In this document: in pieces, positions 58,604 through 64,000 of the stretch | Position numbering within the stretch: position 1 is the stretch's first letter | Layout of the letters: every line of letters starts with the position of its first letter | NCBI RefSeq assembly: GCF_001729485.1 | Contig: NZ_CP017157.1 | Location: forward strand, 2,294,001 to 2,358,000 | Length of the DNA stretch: 64,000 bases | DNA from: Streptomyces lydicus | Lineage (GTDB): Bacteria; Actinomycetota; Actinomycetes; Streptomycetales; Streptomycetaceae | Direction: 5' to 3' | Translations under genes and position numbers: made by a program | Notes under the pieces: generated by a model | Seen by the model: only the letters and a program-made list of their open reading frames with translations | What the model was told of the DNA's origin: nothing | Database searches by the model: none

Positions 58604-60139
58604 TCAGGCGCGACCGGCCTCCTGAGTCGTGTTCAAGATGTTCACGCCCTCGAACAGGGCCGAGGGGCAGCCGTGCGAGACGGCCGCGACCTGCCCCGGC
58701 TGGGCCTTGCCGCAGTTGAAGGCGCCGCCCAGCACATAGGTGTCGGGGCCGCCGACCGCGCTCATCGAGCCCCAGAAGTCGGTGGTGCTCGCCTGGTAGG
58801 CGACATCGCGCAGCTGCCCGGCCAGCCGCCCGTTCTCGATCCGGAAGAACCGCTGGCCGGTGAACTGGAAGTTGTACCGCTGCATGTCGATCGACCACGA
58901 GCGGTCGCCGACGACGTAGATGCCCCGCTCCACGCCCGCGATCAGCTCCTCGGTGGACGGCCCGTCCGGGGCCGGCCGCAGGGAGACGTTCGCCATCCGC
59001 TGGACCGGCACATGGGCCGGCGAGTCGGCGTACGCGCAGCCGTTGGAGCGGTCGAAGCCGGTCAACCTCGCGGTCCTGCGGTCGAGTTGGTAGCCGACCA
59101 GGGTGCCGTCCTTGATCAGGTCCCAGGACTGCGCGGCCACCCCCTCGTCGTCGTAGCCGATCGTGGCGAGGCCGTGCTCGGCGGTCCGGTCGCCGGTCAC
59201 GTTCATGAGCGCCGAGCCGTACGCCAGCTCGCCGAGCCGGTCGAAGGTGGCGAACGAGGTCCCCGCGTATGCCGCCTCGTAGCCCAGCGCCCGGTCCAGC
59301 TCGGTGGCGTGCCCGACCGACTCGTGGATCGTCAGCCACAGGTTGGAGGGATCCACCACCAGGTCGTACGCGCCGGGCTCGACGCCGGGGGCGTGCATCT
59401 TCTCGGCGAGGTACTCGGGCAGGCGGGCCAGTTCGCCGTCCCAGTCCCAGTGGTCCCCGGTCAGGTACTCCCAGCCGCGCCCGGCCGGCGGGGCGAGGGT
59501 GCGCATCGAGTCGAAGTCGCCGCCGGCCGGGTCCACCGCGACCGCGGTCAGCTGCGGATGCAGCCGGACGCGCTGCTGGGTGGTGGTGGTGCCCGCGGTG
59601 TCCGCGTAGAACTTGTTCTCCTGGACGGTCAGCAGCGAGGCGTCCGCGTGGGCCACGCCGTCGGCGCCCAGCAGCCGCGCGCTCCACTCGGCCAGCAGCG
59701 CGGTCTTGTCGGCGTCCGGTACGTCGAACGGGTTGATCTCGTACGCGGAGACCCAGGTCCGGTCGGGGTGGGCGGGCTCGTCGGCCAGCTCGATGCGTTC
59801 GTCGGCGCCGGCCGCCCGGATGACCTTCGCCGACAGTTTCGCCATCGCCACCGCCTGCGCGGCCACCCGCGCCGCGGCGTCCATGGTCAGGTCAACGCCG
59901 GACGCGAAGCCCCAGGCGCCGTCGTGCACCACCCGCACCGCGTAGCCGAGGTCGGTGGTGTCCGAGGTCCCGGCGGTCCGTGCGTCCCGCAGCCGCCAGG
60001 AGGCGCTGCGGTTCCGTTCCAGGCGGAAGTCCGCGTGCGTGGCGCCCAGCGCGCGGGCCCGGGCCAGCGCGGCGTCGGCCAGCGCGTGCAGCGGCAACGC
60101 CAGGAACGTTTCGTCAAGGGCATGGGGTGCAGCAGGCAA
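58604..60139 (-). CDS. tldD: TldD family metalloprotease, with a 3' end altered by the insertion
   Basis: A 511-residue zinc protease of the TldD family. The catalytic motif is TIHESVGHATELDRALGYE (HExxxH) near residue 268. It also has the N-terminal ADFRLERNRSASWRLRDARTAG and the C-terminal GGPDTYVLGGAFNCGKAQPGQVAAVSHGCPSALFEGVNIL. Zinc-ligand Cys occurs in the latter. The start is a TTG (60139) after GGGAGGA. The native end QEAGR* is changed here to QEAGRA* because the last codon and stop come from the inserted DNA. Activity is likely kept. The partner tldE is now 6.1 kb away. Confidence 0.9.
   Translation of the reverse strand: MPAAPHALDETFLALPLHALADAALARARALGATHADFRLERNRSASWRLRDARTAGTSDTTDLGYAVRVVHDGAWGFASGVDLTMDAAARVAAQAVAMAKLSAKVIRAAGADERIELADEPAHPDRTWVSAYEINPFDVPDADKTALLAEWSARLLGADGVAHADASLLTVQENKFYADTAGTTTTQQRVRLHPQLTAVAVDPAGGDFDSMRTLAPPAGRGWEYLTGDHWDWDGELARLPEYLAEKMHAPGVEPGAYDLVVDPSNLWLTIHESVGHATELDRALGYEAAYAGTSFATFDRLGELAYGSALMNVTGDRTAEHGLATIGYDDEGVAAQSWDLIKDGTLVGYQLDRRTARLTGFDRSNGCAYADSPAHVPVQRMANVSLRPAPDGPSTEELIAGVERGIYVVGDRSWSIDMQRYNFQFTGQRFFRIENGRLAGQLRDVAYQASTTDFWGSMSAVGGPDTYVLGGAFNCGKAQPGQVAAVSHGCPSALFEGVNILNTTQEAGRA
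58611..58873 (-). repeat. 263-bp direct repeat, copy 2 (inside intact tldD)
   Basis: Identical to 52513-52775. It forms the end of the complete tldD gene; the final codons after the repeat come from the acquired segment. Confidence 0.97.
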
Positions 60140-60355
60140 GGCGTCCTCCCGTGGTCGGCGCCTGCATCATGCCCTGCGGTGCCGCCGCGGCCCAGACCGC
60201 GCCCGGTGCGCGGCACGGCGCGTCGGCGGCGGTTCTGTGGAGACCCGACAGTGACCGGGGCGCGCCCCTGTCCGTGCTCGATTCCACTTCGGGGGCCCGT
60301 GACCGATAGTTTCGTATCGAACGCAGGACGGACAGAAAACGGAAAGGGTGATCTC

Positions 60356-61060
60356 TTGAGCCGCTCGGTTCTGGTCACCGGAGGTAACCGCGGCATCGGC
60401 CTCGCCATTGCCCGTGCCTTCGCCGAGGCAGGCGACAAGGTCGCCATCACCTACCGCTCGGGCGAGCCCCCCGCGGGATTTTTGGCCGTGAAGTGCGACA
60501 TCACGGACAGCGAGCAGGTCGAGCAGGCGTACAAGGAGATCGAGGAGAAGCAGGGTCCGGTCGAGGTGCTGGTGGCCAACGCCGGCGTCACCCGTGACCA
60601 GCTGCTGATGCGGATGTCCGAGGAGGACTTCACCTCGGTCCTGGAGACCAACCTCACCGGCACGTTCCGGGTGGTCAAGCGGGCCAACCGGGCGATGCTG
60701 CGGGCGCGCAAGGGCCGCGTCGTGCTGATCTCGTCCGTGGTGGGCCTGATGGGCGCCGCGGGCCAGGCGAACTACGCCGCCTCCAAGGCCGGTCTGGTGG
60801 GCTTCGCCCGCTCCCTCGCCCGCGAGCTGGGCAGCCGCAACATCACCGTCAACGTCGTCGCGCCCGGCTTCGTCGACACCGACATGACCCGGGTGCTCAG
60901 CGACGAGCAGCGGGACAGCATCGTCAAGCAGGTGCCGCTCGCGCGGTATGCGCAGCCCGAGGAGATCGCCTCCTCGGTCCGCTTCCTGGCCTCCGACGAG
61001 GCCGCGTACATCACCGGAGCCGTCATTCCCGTCGACGGCGGATTGGGCATGGGTCACTGA
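60356..61060 (+). CDS. fabG: 3-oxoacyl-ACP reductase (beta-ketoacyl reductase)
   Basis: A 234-residue SDR. VLVTGGNRGIGLAIARAFAE near residue 5 binds NADPH. VEVLVANAGVTRDQLLMRM near residue 72 and the serine region VLISSVVGLMGAAGQANYAASKAG near residue 124 complete the Ser-Tyr-Lys triad (YAASK). VDTDMTRVL and PVDGGLGMGH are at the end. The start is a TTG (60356) with GGAAAGGGTG upstream; the GTG 8 nt earlier is out of frame. It precedes fabI by 5 bp, the mycobacterial mabA-inhA arrangement, so both serve type II fatty acid synthesis. Confidence 0.93.
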   Translation: MSRSVLVTGGNRGIGLAIARAFAEAGDKVAITYRSGEPPAGFLAVKCDITDSEQVEQAYKEIEEKQGPVEVLVANAGVTRDQLLMRMSEEDFTSVLETNLTGTFRVVKRANRAMLRARKGRVVLISSVVGLMGAAGQANYAASKAGLVGFARSLARELGSRNITVNVVAPGFVDTDMTRVLSDEQRDSIVKQVPLARYAQPEEIASSVRFLASDEAAYITGAVIPVDGGLGMGH

Positions 61061-61065
61061 TCACC

Positions 61066-61836
61066 ATGAGTGGAATCCTTGCAGGCAAGCGCATCCTCGT
61101 CACGGGTGTCCTGACCGAGTCCTCGATCGCCTTCCAGGCGGCCAAGGTCGCCCAGAACGAGGGCGCCGAGGTCATCCTCACCGGCTTCGGCCGGCTCTCC
61201 CTCGTCGAGCGGATCGCCAAGCGGCTCCCCAAGGAAGCCCCGGTCATCGAGCTGGACGTCACCAACCAGGAGCACCTGGACGGGCTCGCGGACAAGATCC
61301 GGGAGCACCAGGGCGAGGGCGCCCGCATCGACGGCATCGTGCACTCCATCGCCTTCGGCCCGCAGGGCGCCTTCAACTTCCTGGAGGCGAGCTGGGAGGA
61401 CGTCGGCACCGCGGTGCAGGTCTCGGCGTACTCCTACAAGTCGCTGACGATGGCCTGCCTGCCGCTCATGGAGCACGGCGGCGCGGTCGTCGGGCTCACC
61501 TTCGACGCGCAGATCGCCTGGCCGAAGTACGACTGGATGGGCGTGGCCAAGGCGGCGCTGGAGAGCACCAACCGCTACCTGGCGCGCGACCTGGGCCCGA
61601 AGGGCATCCGCTGCAACCTGGTCTCGGCCGGCCCGATCAAGTCGATGGCCGCCAAGTCCATCCCCGGCTTCGAGGAGCTGGCGGACGTGTGGAACCACCG
61701 CGCCCCGATCGGCTGGGACCTGGCCGACCCGGAGCCGGCCGGCCGCGGCGTCGTCGGCATGCTGTCCGACTTCTTCCCCCGGACGACCGGTGAGATCGTG
61801 CACGTCGACGGTGGCGTGCACATGATGGGCGCCTGA
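61066..61836 (+). CDS. fabI: enoyl-ACP reductase (InhA/FabI type)
   Basis: A 256-residue NADH-dependent reductase. GKRILVTGVLTESSIAFQAAKVAQNEGAEVILTGF near residue 7 is the InhA-like cofactor motif. GIVHSIAFGPQGAF near residue 91 and AQIAWPKYDWMGVAKAALESTNRYLA near residue 152 contain the Tyr and Lys of the active site (YDWMGVAK). KGIRCNLVSAGPIKSMAAKSIPGFEEL near residue 180 is the substrate loop. It reduces trans-2-enoyl-ACP in fatty acid elongation. Directly after fabG, 5 bp apart. A bidirectional hairpin terminator follows. Confidence 0.95.
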   Translation: MSGILAGKRILVTGVLTESSIAFQAAKVAQNEGAEVILTGFGRLSLVERIAKRLPKEAPVIELDVTNQEHLDGLADKIREHQGEGARIDGIVHSIAFGPQGAFNFLEASWEDVGTAVQVSAYSYKSLTMACLPLMEHGGAVVGLTFDAQIAWPKYDWMGVAKAALESTNRYLARDLGPKGIRCNLVSAGPIKSMAAKSIPGFEELADVWNHRAPIGWDLADPEPAGRGVVGMLSDFFPRTTGEIVHVDGGVHMMGA

Positions 61837-61851
61837 CGCTCCTGGCTCGTC

Positions 61852-61888
61852 CGTACTGCCCGTCCCGGTCCCCGGGGCGGGCAGTACG
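61852..61888. terminator. bidirectional terminator between fabI and the GntR gene
   Basis: Perfect 11-bp arms (CGTACTGCCCG and CGGGCAGTACG) around a 15-nt GC-rich loop, lying between convergent genes. Confidence 0.85.
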
Positions 61889-61902
61889 CGTTCCCCGGGG
61901 GC

Positions 61903-62586
61903 TCAGACGGGTTCGGCGAGGCCCGGCCGGCAGCCGAAGGGGTGGGCGCCCGCCTCGGCCGCCGCCCGGTCGCCGTCGCCCGCGCGGATCGCCTCCACCA
62001 GGCGGGAGTGGTCCATGTGCGCCTCGGGCCGCAGCTCCTCGCCGACGTCGGCCCGCAGGAAGTCGCGCAGCACGCCGCCGAGATCGGCGTAGATCTCGGC
62101 CAGCACCTCGTTGTGCGAGGCGGCCACGATCGCCATGTGCAAGGTCGCGTCCGCCTCCACGAAGGACTCGGCCGCCCCCGACCGCCAGGCCGCCTCGCGC
62201 CGCTCCAGCAGCGCGTCGAGCTGCCGCAGGTCCTGCTCCGTGCGGCGGCGCGCGGCGAGCCGGGCGGCGGACGCCTCCAGGGCGCTGCGCAGTTCCGCGA
62301 CGTGTCCGGGCTCGGCCGCCGCGAACCGCCGGTTCATCACCCCGGCCAGCTCGCTGGTCGCCACCACGTACGTCCCCGAGCCCTGCCGGATGTCCAGCAG
62401 CCCGTTGTGGGCCAGGGCCCGGACCGCCTCGCGGACGGTGTTGCGGGCCACCCCGAGCTGCTCGACGAGCTCCGGCTCGGTGGGGATGCGGTGTCCCACC
62501 GGCCACTCACCGGAGGTGATCTGGGCGCGCAGCTGCGCGATCACCTGGTCGGCCAGCGCGGAACGGCGGGGCGAGGTCAGAGGCAT
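61903..62586 (-). CDS. FadR-subfamily GntR transcriptional regulator
   Basis: A 227-residue regulator. The winged HTH is ALADQVIAQLRAQITSGEWPVGHRIPTEPELVEQLGVARNTVREAVRALAHNGLL, ending QGSGTYVV near residue 76. The C-terminal FCD domain carries EADATLHMAIVAASHNEVLAEIYADLG with the metal-binding Asp/His residues and HMDHSRLVEAIRAGDGDRAAAEA. The ligand is unknown; FCD proteins often sense carboxylates. It is divergent from the MFS gene, and the 145-bp gap between them is the likely operator region. ATG at 62586. Confidence 0.9.
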   Translation of the reverse strand: MPLTSPRRSALADQVIAQLRAQITSGEWPVGHRIPTEPELVEQLGVARNTVREAVRALAHNGLLDIRQGSGTYVVATSELAGVMNRRFAAAEPGHVAELRSALEASAARLAARRRTEQDLRQLDALLERREAAWRSGAAESFVEADATLHMAIVAASHNEVLAEIYADLGGVLRDFLRADVGEELRPEAHMDHSRLVEAIRAGDGDRAAAEAGAHPFGCRPGLAEPV

Positions 62587-62731
62587 GGCTGCGCTCCGGG
62601 GTGCAGGGGAGGACGGGCGGCTGCGGCACGGCGCCCGGCGGGTCCTTCCGGCCCCCGGCGCCGCCCGGGACAGCAGAGGCTACCGATATCGGCTGGACAG
62701 GTATTCATCCCATGATTCTATGATGACTCCT

Positions 62732-64000
62732 ATGGCAGACGACGACCTCGCGACCCTCGGCCCCGCCGCCGGGCCCCGTACCGACCCCGCCGCACCGGAC
62801 CCCGGCGCACCGCAGCGGCCGGCCACCGGTCCGCTCGGCGGCTGGCTGCCGCGGATCGTGATGGCCGGTCTCGTCCTGGCGGCGCTCAACCTCCGCCCCG
62901 CCATCACCAGCCTCGGCGCGCTCCTGGAGGAGGTCCGCGACGGCCTCGGCATGAGCGGCACCCTCGCCGGGCTGCTCACCTCCGTACCGCCGCTGTGCTT
63001 CGCCGTCTTCGGCTTCGCGGCGCCCCGGCTGGCCCGGCGCCGGGGGCCCGGCGCGGTGGTCTGCGCCGGGATGGCCGCGGTCGCGGTGGGCGTCGCGGTG
63101 CGCCCGTACGCGGGCGGCACCGGCGGCTTCCTCGCCGGCAGCGCGCTCGCCCTGGCCGGCATCGCGGTCAGCAATGTGCTGATGCCGGTCGTGATCAAGA
63201 GCTGGTTCCCCGACCGGGTGGGCCCGATGACCGGGCTCTACTCGATGGCGCTGGCCCTGGGCACCTCGCTGGCCGCCGCGCTCACCGTCCCCATGACCCG
63301 TGCGCTGGGCGGCAGTTGGCGGACCGGCCTGGCGGTGTGGGCGGCGCTCGCCGTGGTCGCCGTACTGCCCTGGCTCGCCGTGGCGGGCCGGCGCCGCGGC
63401 ACCGCAGGTCCGGCCGCGGACGAGTCGGCGCGCCCCGCGGAGCCCCCGGTGCGGATCGCCTCCTCGCCCACCGCCTGGGCGCTGGCCGTCTTCTTCGGAC
63501 TGCAGGCCACCGCCGCGTACATCACCATGGGCTGGATGCCGCAGATCTTCCGCGACGCCGGGGTCTCGGCCGGTACGGCGGGCGTGCTGCTCGCCGTCAC
63601 CATGGCGATGGGCGTCCCGCTCTCCTTCGTGCTGCCCCGGCTCGCGTCCCGGATGCGGCACCAGGGTCCGCTCGCGGTGCTGCTCGGCCTGTGCGGCCTG
63701 GCCGGTTACGCCGGGCTGTGGCTGGCGCCGGCCGCCGGCGCCTGGGCCTGGGCGCTGCTGATGGGGATCTCGAACTGTGCCTTCCCGCTGGCCCTGACCA
63801 TGATCGGGATGCGTTCGACCAGCTCCGCCGGCGTCGTCAAGCTCTCCGCCTTCGCGCAGAGCGTCGGCTATCTGATCTCCATCCCCGGGCCGCTGCTCGT
63901 GGGCACGCTCTACCAGCACAGCGGCGGCTGGGGGCTGCCGATCGCCCTGATGGCCGGGCTGATGGTGCCGCAGATCGCGGTGGGGGTGCTGGCCGGTCGG
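62732..64000 (+). CDS. CynX/NimT family MFS transporter (runs off the window)
   Basis: The first 423 residues are in the window and the C-terminus is missing. After a Pro/Asp-rich cytosolic start, spans begin with IVMAGLVLAALNLRPAITSLG near residue 43, the CynX-type motif (LNLRPAITSLGAL). Further ones include VLMPVVIKSWFPDRVGPMTGLYS and MALALGTSLAAALTVPMTRALG, and the second half has TAYITMGWMPQIF. Substrate unknown; relatives move cyanate, nitroimidazoles or organic acids. An in-frame ATG at 62723 is an alternative start. Regulation by the divergent GntR protein is likely. Confidence 0.88.
   Translation, partial: MADDDLATLGPAAGPRTDPAAPDPGAPQRPATGPLGGWLPRIVMAGLVLAALNLRPAITSLGALLEEVRDGLGMSGTLAGLLTSVPPLCFAVFGFAAPRLARRRGPGAVVCAGMAAVAVGVAVRPYAGGTGGFLAGSALALAGIAVSNVLMPVVIKSWFPDRVGPMTGLYSMALALGTSLAAALTVPMTRALGGSWRTGLAVWAALAVVAVLPWLAVAGRRRGTAGPAADESARPAEPPVRIASSPTAWALAVFFGLQATAAYITMGWMPQIFRDAGVSAGTAGVLLAVTMAMGVPLSFVLPRLASRMRHQGPLAVLLGLCGLAGYAGLWLAPAAGAWAWALLMGISNCAFPLALTMIGMRSTSSAGVVKLSAFAQSVGYLISIPGPLLVGTLYQHSGGWGLPIALMAGLMVPQIAVGVLAGR

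Larger units (their letters stand above)
52776..58610. mobile_element. acquired segment inserted in the tldD-tldE junction
   Basis: About 5.8 kb between the two repeat copies. GC is visibly lower (AT-rich stretches at 53130-53280 and 54200-54500) than the flanks, and the genes are typical accessory types: unknown proteins, transposase remnant, atypical kinase, small-protein operon, Xre-DUF5753/DUF397. The 263-bp repeat of the tldD 3' end looks like the product of a target-restoring integration or of homologous recombination. No integrase, relaxase or replication gene is visible, so the element is either degraded or was moved by an outside enzyme. Mechanism inferred. Confidence 0.8.

Overview
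The window is a chromosomal segment of a Streptomyces or a very close relative. GC is very high (roughly 72-74% by eye), most genes start with ATG or GTG after purine-rich ribosome binding sites, adjacent genes often overlap by 4 bp, and the gene order resembles the S. coelicolor SCO1810s-SCO1860s core region (ectoine genes, cobalamin cluster, pit, gbn, actP-DUF485, tyrS, tldD/tldE, fabG-fabI). No rRNA, tRNA or CRISPR array was seen.

Layout. 1-2116: ectoine genes ectA, ectB and the start of ectC on the minus strand. 2602-5021: an amidohydrolase and a sortase-anchored LAETG surface protein. 5096-15595: a minus-strand cobalamin cluster (cbiB-cobQ-chelatase-cobO-cobB-VOC protein-cobE-cbiX-cobC) headed by a clear cobalamin riboswitch. 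15734-20251: a three-gene predicted conflict/cell-fate system, made of an EACC1 adaptor, a membrane-spanning caspase fused to an extracytoplasmic binding-protein-like region and a vWA domain, and a solute-binding lipoprotein. 20315-21862: the low-affinity phosphate transporter operon behind a two-repeat PHO box. 22295-29989: aldolase, hydrolases, an ABC-F ATPase, the nucleoid protein Gbn and an enoyl-CoA hydratase. 30055-33419: an Asp23/AmaP envelope-stress cluster. 33497-44334: SDR, GH15, SURF1, exonuclease, peptidase E, sterol-desaturase-like, lysoplasmalogenase, alcohol dehydrogenase and a subtilisin. 44899-50903: DUF485-actP, moaA, small proteins and tyrS.

51055-60139 is the most unusual stretch. 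tldD and tldE, which should overlap by 4 bp, are separated by about 6.1 kb of visibly lower-GC DNA bounded by a perfect 263-bp direct repeat of the 3' end of tldD (52513-52775 and 58611-58873). The insert has no visible integrase. It carries two unknown proteins, an ISL3-type transposase remnant, an atypical protein kinase preceded by a 42-codon peptide gene and a strong intervening hairpin, a coupled operon of four small proteins, and a divergent Xre-DUF5753/DUF397 pair. The peptide-hairpin-kinase unit is the best candidate here for something undescribed. The EACC1-caspase-binding-protein system is the most complex multi-gene system.

60356-64000 holds fabG and fabI of type II fatty acid synthesis, a FadR-like GntR regulator and the start of a divergent MFS transporter that runs off the window. 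All assignments are read from sequence alone. Gene-family names come from recognised motifs and synteny, with no database search.
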